Part shown: one piece after another, positions 14,645 through 22,065 of the stretch | Layout of the letters: the number at the start of each line of letters is the position of its first letter | Position numbering within the stretch: the first letter of the stretch is position 1 | Assembly (NCBI GenBank): GCA_002501855.1 | Contig: DAOM01000217.1 | Span: 1 to 22,565, forward strand | Direction: 5' to 3' | DNA length: 22,565 nucleotides | Source of the DNA: Candidatus Nitrosopolaris nunavutensis | GTDB taxonomy: Archaea; Thermoproteota; Nitrososphaeria; Nitrososphaerales; Nitrososphaeraceae | Made by a program: the position numbers and the translations under genes | Notes under the pieces: model-generated | The model's input: only the letters and a program-made list of their open reading frames with translations | The model's database searches: none | Told to the model about the DNA's origin: nothing

Positions 14645-14656
14645 AATTATAAATAT
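14645..14656 (+). promoter_or_regulatory. TATA-like box for the aminotransferase
   Basis: AATTATAAATAT is centred about 34 bases before ATG 14685. The expected start site is then near 14677, giving a leader of only a few bases. Confidence 0.5.
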
Positions 14657-14684
14657 CGGAAGGTAATTCGGTCATTTATCCAAC

Positions 14685-15830
14685 ATGGAATACCTCGTTA
14701 TGCTTCCTGGTCCAACCAACGTACCAGATCGAGTGATGAACGCTATGCTAACACATATTATCAATCATAGAAGTGATGACTTTCGTCGTCTTTACAAGAC
14801 CATTGTTGAAAAGACACAAAGGGTATTCCAAACACAGAATGATATCGTTTTGTTGACCACATCAGGGACAGGCGCAGTAGAAGCATCTGTTATCAATATG
14901 ATCAGAAAAAACGACAAAGCGATCATTCCTGTTAACGGCGAATTCGGAACACGTCTAGCAGACCTGATAGACAGCTGGGGAGGTCATGCGATAAGAGTCA
15001 CCGCACCGTTTGGTCAGAATCCACCGTATTCGGAAATCGAAGATGCTTTTGACCGCAACAAGGATATTAAAGCCATATATGCAGTTTACAACGAGACGTC
15101 TACCGGAACAACCTTGCGATATATGGACAAGCTGAGTCAATTGTGTTCCGAAAGGGGTGCCTTTTTCATTGCAGACGCAGTTTCAATTCTCGGTGGCGAC
15201 GAGTTACCGGTTGACAAATGGAATGTCGATATTTGTGTAACAGCTTCCCATAAGGCGTTGGCAGCGCCACCAGGAGTATCTCCAATGTCGATTAGCGCGA
15301 GGGCGAAAAAACATATGCAAGCGAACCCTCCTCCAACACAATACCTTAACTTAAAAAGATACTTCAAATATTACGAAGAAAATTTTGAAACCCCATTCAC
15401 TCCTGCCTTGCCACTGTTCAATGCTTTCAGTGTAGCACTCGACATGGTTCTTGAGGAAGGGTTGGACAAAAGAATTGCGCGTCACAAAGCCTGCGCAGAT
15501 GCATTTTACGCAGGTCTGGATGCGATGGGCCTATCACCTTTTGCGAGGCAAGATGCTAGGAGCAATGTAGTAATTGCTATCAACTATATACCGGGAATGG
15601 ATGACAAGAAATTTAGAGGATTACTTTCACAACAATTTAGGATTCTTGTTGCCGGCGGCTTTGGCGACCTCAAGGGTAAAGTGTTCCGAATCGGATCAAT
15701 GGGTGAGGTTAGTAAGTATCATGTGATGAGAACCTTGTCCTCTATCGCATCAGTCATGAACATTTTGGGATTAAAGGTGAGTCCAGATGCAGGTACTATT
15801 GCACTAAAAAAACTTGAAAGTGTTATCTAA
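14685..15830 (+). CDS. Class V aminotransferase (serine/alanine-glyoxylate type)
   Basis: The 381-residue PLP enzyme belongs to the AGXT/serine-pyruvate aminotransferase group. It starts LPGPTNVPDRVMNAM with the substrate-binding GPTN, followed by HRSDDFRRLY. TTSGTGAVEA (58-67) binds the cofactor phosphate, NETSTGT lies at 136-142, ADAVSILGGDELPVD (164-178) carries the aspartate that pairs with the PLP ring, and CVTASHKALAAPPG (184-197) carries the Schiff-base Lys190. RIGSMG is near the C-terminus. Such enzymes convert glyoxylate or pyruvate to glycine or alanine, or serve serine metabolism; the true substrate pair cannot be read from sequence. A T-run follows the stop. Confidence 0.93.
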   Translation: MEYLVMLPGPTNVPDRVMNAMLTHIINHRSDDFRRLYKTIVEKTQRVFQTQNDIVLLTTSGTGAVEASVINMIRKNDKAIIPVNGEFGTRLADLIDSWGGHAIRVTAPFGQNPPYSEIEDAFDRNKDIKAIYAVYNETSTGTTLRYMDKLSQLCSERGAFFIADAVSILGGDELPVDKWNVDICVTASHKALAAPPGVSPMSISARAKKHMQANPPPTQYLNLKRYFKYYEENFETPFTPALPLFNAFSVALDMVLEEGLDKRIARHKACADAFYAGLDAMGLSPFARQDARSNVVIAINYIPGMDDKKFRGLLSQQFRILVAGGFGDLKGKVFRIGSMGEVSKYHVMRTLSSIASVMNILGLKVSPDAGTIALKKLESVI

Positions 15831-15832
15831 CC

Positions 15833-15839
15833 TTTTTTT
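15833..15839 (+). terminator. T-run terminator after the aminotransferase
   Basis: Seven T residues follow within 3 bases of the stop. Archaeal transcripts commonly end at such T-runs without a hairpin; no stem precedes it. Confidence 0.55.
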
Positions 15840-15880
15840 GGTACCGTCGTTCCCATGAAGATTAATATAAGGTAAATCGG

Positions 15881-16660
15881 ATGTCAAATTTCATGACTTT
15901 AGAGAAGGGCTCCCTTATATTGATAGATTATACAGCTAACATTAAAGATACCAACAAAATTTTTGAAACCACCAGTGAGGAAGACGCCAAAAATTCAGAT
16001 CTGTACGACCCGACGCGCAAATATGGACCAAGACTTGTCTCTGTCGGTGAAGGTTGGGTTTTAAAGGGTCTAGACGAGGCTTTGGCAGAAGCAAACAGTG
16101 GCGATAAACTCGATGTAGATGTCTCTCCAGACAAAGGATTTGGAGAAAGGATTCCGAATAAGGTGAGAATGGTCGCTCAGAGGAAACTAGGAGACAAAGC
16201 AGACGAAGTCAGAATAGGTGATGAGGTGGAAATTGATGAACGCACAGGTATTGTCAGATTCGTAGGATCAGGAAGAGTTCAGGTCGATTTCAATCACAGA
16301 TTAGCAGGTCGGACCTTAACATATAAGGTGAGCATAATAAAGAAACTAGAAAGTGATAATGACAAAGTGCTCTCATTGATGAAAAGAAGACTGCCGCTTG
16401 ACGATGAAAAAATAAAATTCATTCTTGAAGGATCAAACTTAACTATCCAGTTCCCAGAAGAAACCTTTCTGACCGAAGGATTACAAGTTATCAAGCGTGG
16501 GATAGCCAGTGACATCTTCAAATATGTTAGTAGCATCACAAACGTTAAATTCGTAGAAACTTACAAGGCGACCAATTCGACAGAGTCTAACGAGGAGTCA
16601 GAAGACGACGTTCACTCTAGCCAAGAAGTTGGGGCAATGGAAGTGTCTAGGAGCGAGTAA
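15881..16660 (+). CDS. FKBP-type peptidyl-prolyl isomerase, long archaeal (SlyD-like) form
   Basis: The 259-residue protein catalyses proline isomerisation and acts as a chaperone. Residues 8-100 start the FKBP domain (GSLILIDYTANIKDTNKIFE, then VGEGWVLKGLDEAL and GDKLDVDVSPDKGFGER). An inserted flap domain follows, with VEIDERTGIVRFVGSGRVQV and DFNHRLAGRTLTYKVSIIKK, as in SlyD. A second C-terminal domain (about 165-230) matches the long archaeal FKBPs. The last 30 residues are acidic and Ser-rich. ATG 15881 is given. However, a TATA-like ATTAATATAA (15861-15870) lies 27 bases before the next ATG at 15893, so a leaderless start at residue 5 is equally possible. Confidence 0.92.
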   Translation: MSNFMTLEKGSLILIDYTANIKDTNKIFETTSEEDAKNSDLYDPTRKYGPRLVSVGEGWVLKGLDEALAEANSGDKLDVDVSPDKGFGERIPNKVRMVAQRKLGDKADEVRIGDEVEIDERTGIVRFVGSGRVQVDFNHRLAGRTLTYKVSIIKKLESDNDKVLSLMKRRLPLDDEKIKFILEGSNLTIQFPEETFLTEGLQVIKRGIASDIFKYVSSITNVKFVETYKATNSTESNEESEDDVHSSQEVGAMEVSRSE

Positions 16661-16703
16661 GAAAAGTGAAGGGGTGTGTGTGCATAAGGGCTTTTTCCAC
16701 ATC

Positions 16704-17768
16704 TTAAATAACCTTTACCGACCTAGCAAGTTCAAATGCCGAACTTTTATTTAATTTGGCTTTACTGAGAATTGTATACCTGTCAGGTCTCAACGATTGA
16801 GCGGCTAGCAAGGAGAGAACTAGTTGCTCTTCATTCAATCTTATTTGTTTTGCTTTTGTCGGTGCACCGACTCGTTCCAACGTTTCTACAATAATCTCCC
16901 AATCAATGTTATGAAGTTTAGCCATCATGATAGTACCCAGGCCGACTCGTTCCCCGTGAAGCCCATAATTCTGACCAACGATGTATTCTACGGCATGACT
17001 GAAAAGGTGTTCCGCACCTGAGCAAGGCCTACTGCTTCCTGCTATACAAGCTGCCACCCCAGCGCTGATGAGAGCCTCCACAACAATACGAATTCCGGAT
17101 CTGCTTCTGACCCGCAACCTTCTCGATTCATTCAATATAATTTTTGCACTCATATATGCAAGGTTAGCTGCGTAACTTCCAAAATATTCATTATTCTCAT
17201 CTCGGGCAAGTTCCCAATCCTTGATCGCCGTAATCTTCGCGACAAGGTCCCCACACCCGCTTGCCATTAAACGGATAGGTGCTTCGGCAAGCAATGTAGT
17301 GTCGGCTAAAACTCCAAGTGGGGTGTTTGCTTTTACTGAATACGGTTTTTTGGAGCCCCTTATCGAAACAAATGGGCTAGAAATCCCATCATGTGAAGCT
17401 GATGTAGGTACACTGATGAATGGTTTGTTTAGCTGAAATGCGGTCATTTTAGCTACGTCAACGGATCGTCCTCCTCCAAATCCTATAATGATATCTGGAA
17501 TGGCCTTTGCAAGTGACTTTTTTAATTTATTAACAGAAGCGATGGACGAATCAACTACAACATACCAGGTGTCATCTATTGACATTGATTGAAACGACGA
17601 CGTAACGTCTGCACTTGCTCTCCTTTTTACGGTGTTCCCTGTTACAAAGGCGACTTTGGATGCCGAATAACCGATATCTCTGACGAACGCACCAAGACTA
17701 GAAATGACACCATCGCCTATCAATATTTTTCTGGGTAGTTCCATTAAGTGAGTAGGCGCTGATGCCAT
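16704..17768 (-). CDS. egsA: sn-glycerol-1-phosphate dehydrogenase
   Basis: The 354-residue NAD(P)H enzyme reduces dihydroxyacetone phosphate to sn-glycerol-1-phosphate, the step that sets archaeal lipid stereochemistry. GFGGGRSVDVAK is the nucleotide-binding loop and SVPTSASHDGISSP the substrate loop. Zinc ligands are seen at Asp174 (SGCGDLVA), His254 (SGAEHLFSHA) and His271 (YGLHGERVG). ATG 17768 is chosen over a GTG three codons upstream because the TATA-like box at 17790-17799 lies 27 bases from it. The gene is convergent with the FKBP gene (43-base gap) and follows the TRAM gene on the same strand. Confidence 0.95.
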   Translation of the reverse strand: MASAPTHLMELPRKILIGDGVISSLGAFVRDIGYSASKVAFVTGNTVKRRASADVTSSFQSMSIDDTWYVVVDSSIASVNKLKKSLAKAIPDIIIGFGGGRSVDVAKMTAFQLNKPFISVPTSASHDGISSPFVSIRGSKKPYSVKANTPLGVLADTTLLAEAPIRLMASGCGDLVAKITAIKDWELARDENNEYFGSYAANLAYMSAKIILNESRRLRVRSRSGIRIVVEALISAGVAACIAGSSRPCSGAEHLFSHAVEYIVGQNYGLHGERVGLGTIMMAKLHNIDWEIIVETLERVGAPTKAKQIRLNEEQLVLSLLAAQSLRPDRYTILSKAKLNKSSAFELARSVKVI

Positions 17769-17789
17769 GGCAACCACGTTAAGTACGAG

Positions 17790-17799
17790 ATATATTTAA
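17790..17799 (-). promoter_or_regulatory. TATA-like box for egsA
   Basis: On the minus strand this reads TTAAATATAT, centred 27 bases before ATG 17768. That is the distance expected for a leaderless archaeal mRNA and it decides the start. Confidence 0.55.
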
Positions 17800-17987
17800 T
17801 CTTGTTTGCATGAATAAGACGTTTCCTCTACGAATTTGAGGCAGTACCGTCTCTAAACATATAATCGTACAGCCCAAAAGTGCGGCTTCAGAAAATGTAC
17901 AAGATTTTGCAAAAATTAAGTGTAACTCAGATCAGGACGTGATTATGAATTGCTCAAGTTATCAGTTTCTGCGACATATCAGAACCT

Positions 17988-18452
17988 CTACAGCTTTTCT
18001 TCCGCATCTTCCTCATGTGTGGTTACATCCTTATTTTCTTCTTGGTCTTCTGTTGTGGAGGAAGTTCCTGAAGCAGTGTCCTCAGCAGAAGGCTCGCTTG
18101 CTATCTGCGATGTTGTATCTGAAGTTGCAGCAATCTCTGCTGTCGCATATCCTCTGCCCACTTTTGTTATCCTTATCTTTGCAGTGTCGCCTACGTTTGT
18201 GCCTGCAACAAAGATAACCAGCCCTTCCACCTTCGCCACACCTGCGTCGCCTCTTTTACTCATCGATTCAATCTTCACCTCAAACTCTTCACCAACTTTT
18301 ACTGGGGCTGGTCTGAATGGTCTGGTCCCTCCAAACCCTCCGCCACCTCTTCCCCCGTAGCCTCCGCTGTAACCTCTATCGCCCCTGTAACCTCCACCGC
18401 TGCTACCGTAGCTACCTCGTTGTTCACTAGTACGTGAGTCTCTGTCTTCCAA
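17988..18452 (-). CDS. Gly/Arg-rich TRAM-domain RNA-binding protein with acidic tail
   Basis: The 154-residue protein has three parts. Residues 1-50 are a low-complexity Gly/Arg/Tyr region (SSGGGYRGDRGYSGGYGGRG). Residues 52-110 are a TRAM domain (VGEEFEVKIESMSKRGDAGV, then AKVEGLVIFVAGTNVGDTAK and IRITKVGRGYATAEI). Residues 111-154 are Ser/Thr/Asp/Glu-rich and strongly acidic. Small archaeal TRAM proteins act as RNA chaperones in the manner of bacterial cold-shock proteins. The start is TTG 18452; no ATG lies before the domain, and the TATA-like box at 18468-18477 suits a leaderless start there. It is divergent from the FttA-like nuclease gene. Confidence 0.9.
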   Translation of the reverse strand: MEDRDSRTSEQRGSYGSSGGGYRGDRGYSGGYGGRGGGGFGGTRPFRPAPVKVGEEFEVKIESMSKRGDAGVAKVEGLVIFVAGTNVGDTAKIRITKVGRGYATAEIAATSDTTSQIASEPSAEDTASGTSSTTEDQEENKDVTTHEEDAEEKL

Positions 18453-18467
18453 GCTATCTCAGTGAGG

Positions 18468-18477
18468 TATTATAAAT
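18468..18477 (-). promoter_or_regulatory. TATA-like box for the TRAM gene
   Basis: Minus strand ATTTATAATA is centred about 22 bases before TTG 18452 and supports that non-ATG start. Confidence 0.5.
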
Positions 18478-18635
18478 GCACTTAGTATTTCAACTTTAGT
18501 GTTATAATTGGTAGTTGAGCAATTTTATTTCTATTATGGAGCACTTTAAGGATTATCTGTCGAAACACTCTTTAAATGGGATTGTTGGATGATGGAATGT
18601 AATAGTGCTGCATTAGTTTCGATAAATGTTTTCGA

Positions 18636-18646
18636 AAAAATATAAA
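18636..18646 (+). promoter_or_regulatory. TATA-like box for the FttA-like gene
   Basis: An A/T-rich AAAAATATAAA lies about 24 bases (centre) before ATG 18665. Just upstream, TTTCGA (18617-18622) and TCGAAA (18632-18637) form an inverted repeat with a 9-base spacer that touches the box. Confidence 0.45.
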
Positions 18647-18664
18647 GATAGTGATTAAAATCAA

Positions 18665-20554
18665 ATGCAACGTAAACAGCCCGACCAAGAATTCGCAGGT
18701 CATAATATTATGGCTGCTATACTCCAAAATTTGCCAAGCGAGGCTGAACTCACAAAAATTGAGTACGAGGGACCACGTATAGCTCTATATTCAAAGAATC
18801 CAGGCTATTTGTTGAAAAATGCTCAAGTAGTTTCTAATATGGTCAACACCATAAAAAAAAGAATAGTTATTCGTATCGACGAATCCTTACGAATACCTGA
18901 GCACGAGGCATTTGAACTAATAAGGAAGACACTCCCGACTGAGATTGGTGTAGCCAATATCTTCTTTGACCCAGCTTTGGGAGAGGCCGTGATATTTGCA
19001 GACAGACCTTCGTTAATATCCAAAACTAATGATGATATTGTCAATGTTGAGCTAGCAGAAAAAACAGGTTGGAAGGTAGAAATCAGAAAGGCGCCGCATA
19101 CAATCTCAACAATAGAGGAAATTAATAAGATACTGCAAGACACCGTTACTCAACGAGTTCACTTCTACAAAGAAGTAGGTGAGAAAATTTTTAGGCTTAG
19201 GCTAGACGAAATAGTGGAAGCAAGTTTAATCACTTTAGGGGGATTTGCCGAGGTCGGGAGGTCTGCAATCATTCTGTCGACTCATGAAAGCAAGATTTTA
19301 CTTGATTGCGGCATAAATATTTCCAGCCAGGAGTCAATTAGAAGTTTTCCTAGATTTGACATAACAGGCTTTGATTTGAACGAACTTGACGCTATTGTAT
19401 TAAGTCATGCACACCTTGATCATACAGGCTTCTTGCCTTCATTATTTAAATTCGGATTCGCCGGACCGGTGTATTGCTCGGAACCTACCTTGCCTCTAAT
19501 GTATTTGCTGCAGTGGGAATACTTGAAGAATATGGGTTCGGCCGCCCTGTATTCGGTAAGAGACATCGAGCAAGTGGTTGTGCATACCATTCCTCTTTCC
19601 TTCGGAATCGTTACAGATATTTCCCCTGATGTAAAACTCATGTTGAGCAACGCCGGTCACATCATAGGTTCCGCGTTAATTCATCTACACATTGGAAATG
19701 GAGATCACAACCTTCTTTATACTGGCGATTTAAAGTTTGGTAAGACATACTCGCTAGATAATGCTATATGGAATTTTCCGAGGGTTGAAACAATAATTAT
19801 CGAGAGCACATACGGCGATAAACAAGACATATTCCCTCAGCGTGAAGAGTCAAATAAATGTCTTATAGATAGCATCAACGATACCATTTCAGGAGGGGGC
19901 AAGATTTTGTTTCCTGTGCCCTCAGTGGGCTTAGCGCAAGAACTTATGTTGATTATTCATATGCACATGAAGGCAGGTAAAATCGACAAAACAAAGATGC
20001 TAATAGAAAAGATCATTTTAGAAGCCAGCTCTATACACGAAGTTTTTCCAGAATATCTTTCCAGAGAAATGAACCATAGGGTATTAGATACCGAAGAAGC
20101 ACCTTTTCATGAAGAGGAATTTAATTTTGTCGAGACTGCAAGGCTTGATAACGGACCGGCTATAATCCTTTCACCTTCTTCAATGCTAATTGGTGGACCG
20201 TCGGTAGGATATCTCAGACAAATCTCAGGAGATCCGCGGAATAAATTAATTTTGACATCGTATCAAGCGGCTGGTACACCGGGCCGGTATATACAAGAAG
20301 GGGGACGAGAAATTTCCGTATGTGGCCAGACTATCACAATCAATTGCCAGGTGCAGAAAGTTGAAGGATTTAGCAGTCATAGCGATTATAATCAATCGGT
20401 TGCTTACATTAATAGACTTAAACCCAAGCTCCGGAGGATTCTGGTCAATCATGGTGAACGAGCAAGTGTACAGAATCTAGCAAGCTCCTTGAACAAAATG
20501 TTCAAGATACCTACTCAACACCCAATGGTCCAAGAAGCAATTAAGTTGATGTGA
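18665..20554 (+). CDS. aCPSF1/FttA-like KH-metallo-beta-lactamase-beta-CASP ribonuclease, diverged
   Basis: The 629-residue protein has the layout of archaeal aCPSF1 (FttA), the endo/exonuclease that ends transcription at U-rich 3' ends. Two KH-type regions cover about 20-180. The metallo-beta-lactamase core has ILLDCGINIS (211-220), SHAHLDHTG (247-255; His248, His250, Asp252, His253), SNAGHIIGSA (His332) and LLYTGDLKFG (Asp355). The beta-CASP part has IIESTYGD (378-385), SMLIGGPS (506-513), EGFSSHSD (567-574; His572) and LVNHGE (His596). Metal ligands are complete. Departures from the consensus I know: the second KH loop is SLISKTNDD where GLVIGKGG is usual, GRxQE reads GLAQE at about 422-426, and TSGML reads PSSML. 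It may be the cell's FttA or a diverged paralogue. Confidence 0.88.
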   Translation: MQRKQPDQEFAGHNIMAAILQNLPSEAELTKIEYEGPRIALYSKNPGYLLKNAQVVSNMVNTIKKRIVIRIDESLRIPEHEAFELIRKTLPTEIGVANIFFDPALGEAVIFADRPSLISKTNDDIVNVELAEKTGWKVEIRKAPHTISTIEEINKILQDTVTQRVHFYKEVGEKIFRLRLDEIVEASLITLGGFAEVGRSAIILSTHESKILLDCGINISSQESIRSFPRFDITGFDLNELDAIVLSHAHLDHTGFLPSLFKFGFAGPVYCSEPTLPLMYLLQWEYLKNMGSAALYSVRDIEQVVVHTIPLSFGIVTDISPDVKLMLSNAGHIIGSALIHLHIGNGDHNLLYTGDLKFGKTYSLDNAIWNFPRVETIIIESTYGDKQDIFPQREESNKCLIDSINDTISGGGKILFPVPSVGLAQELMLIIHMHMKAGKIDKTKMLIEKIILEASSIHEVFPEYLSREMNHRVLDTEEAPFHEEEFNFVETARLDNGPAIILSPSSMLIGGPSVGYLRQISGDPRNKLILTSYQAAGTPGRYIQEGGREISVCGQTITINCQVQKVEGFSSHSDYNQSVAYINRLKPKLRRILVNHGERASVQNLASSLNKMFKIPTQHPMVQEAIKLM

Positions 20555-20624
20555 AGTCCAGATAATGAATAGATATTTGAGATAGAGGAAATTTAATTCG
20601 AGAGGTACGATTTTCGACGTGCGA

Positions 20625-20951
20625 TTACTTCAAATCGTAAGTACCACGCCATATTCTAACACTTGGAGGGGTTATAACTACACGCTCTTCTCCCAATCTA
20701 GCAATATCTCCGCCAACTGACTGGACATATTTATAAAGATCCTCGATTGCCTTGCGCAGTTCGACAACGTCTTTCTGCGCCAAAGGGGTAACTCGCAAAA
20801 TGAGAATCATGTGCTTTTTTGCATCATCTTTTATACCTGGAATATCGCTCATATCTCTAAGAGTTATTGCTTTTAAATAGATGGGCGTGTTCTGAGTCTG
20901 CATTAATCTATCTACTCTTGTTTTCAGAAGACAACTCGACGCAATCTGCAA
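20625..20951 (-). CDS. sepF: SepF cell-division protein (FtsZ membrane anchor)
   Basis: The 108-residue protein matches archaeal SepF: PIYLKAITLRDMSDIPGIKD, then MILILRVTPLAQKDVVELRK, GGDIARLGEERVVITPPSVR and IW. SepF ties FtsZ filaments to the membrane. The start given is TTG 20951, which adds MQIASSCLLKTRVDRLM. This stretch is amphipathic, with Ile, Leu, Val and Met on one side and Lys/Arg on the other, as expected of the SepF membrane-targeting helix. The first ATG (20903) would delete it. An in-frame stop lies a few codons upstream. It is 40 bases after the thiouridylase-like gene on the same strand and may share its transcript. Confidence 0.88.
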   Translation of the reverse strand: MQIASSCLLKTRVDRLMQTQNTPIYLKAITLRDMSDIPGIKDDAKKHMILILRVTPLAQKDVVELRKAIEDLYKYVQSVGGDIARLGEERVVITPPSVRIWRGTYDLK

Positions 20952-20991
20952 ATAGTCATGGTGGTCAAAAGTGATTTACTGAGTGGTTGAT

Positions 20992-22065
20992 TTAGATTCG
21001 TAAACTTTCTAGCTCTCCGTTATCGATTGGAAATGCCGAAATAACGTTGACTTGGCCGTGGTACTTGACTCTTACTTTTGACTCGTGTCCACGTGGAGAA
21101 TCGGAATAACGCAAAACTATTTGTGAAGATTTTTCCACCAACGAGTCCTCGTAATTCTTGCCTCGCAGAATAGAAGTTGGTCCAGGAAATTCCTCTGCCT
21201 CGATTACAATGTCGTCGTTAATCACCAAAGAGCTCATTATGTAGTTCTCGTTCTGATCCCTACCAACGATCAGCTTTGCCGCATGTGATAATCTGAAGTG
21301 TCTGCCAACCTTTAGTAATTCTACATCGTTGATACTTGGAACCTTTTCTGGATCATCTAAATATTGCATCAAATCTCTAATTCTCTTAGAAAACTGAGGA
21401 TCTGTTAACAGACATCCACCTGCTGCATTTGGAGGGTCGTCTATGCCAAATTTCCTTGCCAGGGCTAGTTGACTTTTACGTGACCTCCCTACGATGTTAC
21501 AAAGGTTTTCTCGTCTGACTGAGCCGTCCTTTTCTATATCTGTCATGGGTAAGGATTTCGCCGAGAGTGGTCTTAACACCTTGCCTTGAGTATCTGTCTC
21601 TTTTTCAATTATATCCAAAGCCCTATTGTTCTGGCTCATAGGTCTCTGGTAAAGTACTTCCCCTGTAACAATGAAATCTGCACCAATTTTCTTCATGTGT
21701 TCCTTGGCGGCATTGTACATCATGCTTCTACAATCAATGCAAGGGTTCATTCCAGAGCCAAATCCGAACTTGGGCCGCTTAAGCATTCTCAGATACTCTT
21801 CACCAAAATAAATCGTCTTTAGAGGAATTTCGAGATCACTAGCAACTTCCTTTACCCTATGCCCACATCCTTTACCGCAATCAAAATCGCAAAATGGAGT
21901 TTTAATCGCTACAGCTTCGACTTCAACCCCTTGTTCTAACATTATTCTGACTGCTAAGCTGCTATCCAAACCTCCAGATAAAAGAGCCACTGCTTTCACT
22001 TTTTTTCTCGGTTCAGCATTATTGGTCAGCTCGGGGGAACTTTGTTCCACATTATTGTCAGACAT
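20992..22065 (-). CDS. PP-loop tRNA thiouridylase-like protein (MnmA/ThiI type) with C-terminal DUF814/NFACT-R-like domain
   Basis: The 357-residue protein starts its ATP-pyrophosphatase domain with ALLSGGLDSSLAVRIM (27-42; PP-loop SGGLDSS). Cysteines come in FCDFDCGKGCGH (Cys59, Cys63, Cys67), NPCIDC (Cys109, Cys112) and AGGCLL (Cys218). The pair NPCxxC plus a later Cys is how MnmA-type enzymes activate uridine and carry sulfur. The last third (VGRHFRLSHAAKLIVGRDQN, EN, later FPGPTSILRG and IVLRYSDSPRG) resembles the RNA-binding NFACT-R/DUF814 domain. Thiolation of a tRNA uridine is likely; the position is unknown. ATG 22065 is clear; the first 24 residues are polar and probably disordered. 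Confidence 0.85.
   Translation of the reverse strand: MSDNNVEQSSPELTNNAEPRKKVKAVALLSGGLDSSLAVRIMLEQGVEVEAVAIKTPFCDFDCGKGCGHRVKEVASDLEIPLKTIYFGEEYLRMLKRPKFGFGSGMNPCIDCRSMMYNAAKEHMKKIGADFIVTGEVLYQRPMSQNNRALDIIEKETDTQGKVLRPLSAKSLPMTDIEKDGSVRRENLCNIVGRSRKSQLALARKFGIDDPPNAAGGCLLTDPQFSKRIRDLMQYLDDPEKVPSINDVELLKVGRHFRLSHAAKLIVGRDQNENYIMSSLVINDDIVIEAEEFPGPTSILRGKNYEDSLVEKSSQIVLRYSDSPRGHESKVRVKYHGQVNVISAFPIDNGELESLRI

Noticed and set aside
17950..18360. 136-codon plus-strand ORF rich in Ser/Pro
   Set aside because: It is the antisense of the Gly/Arg-rich and acidic parts of the TRAM gene; its composition follows from that.
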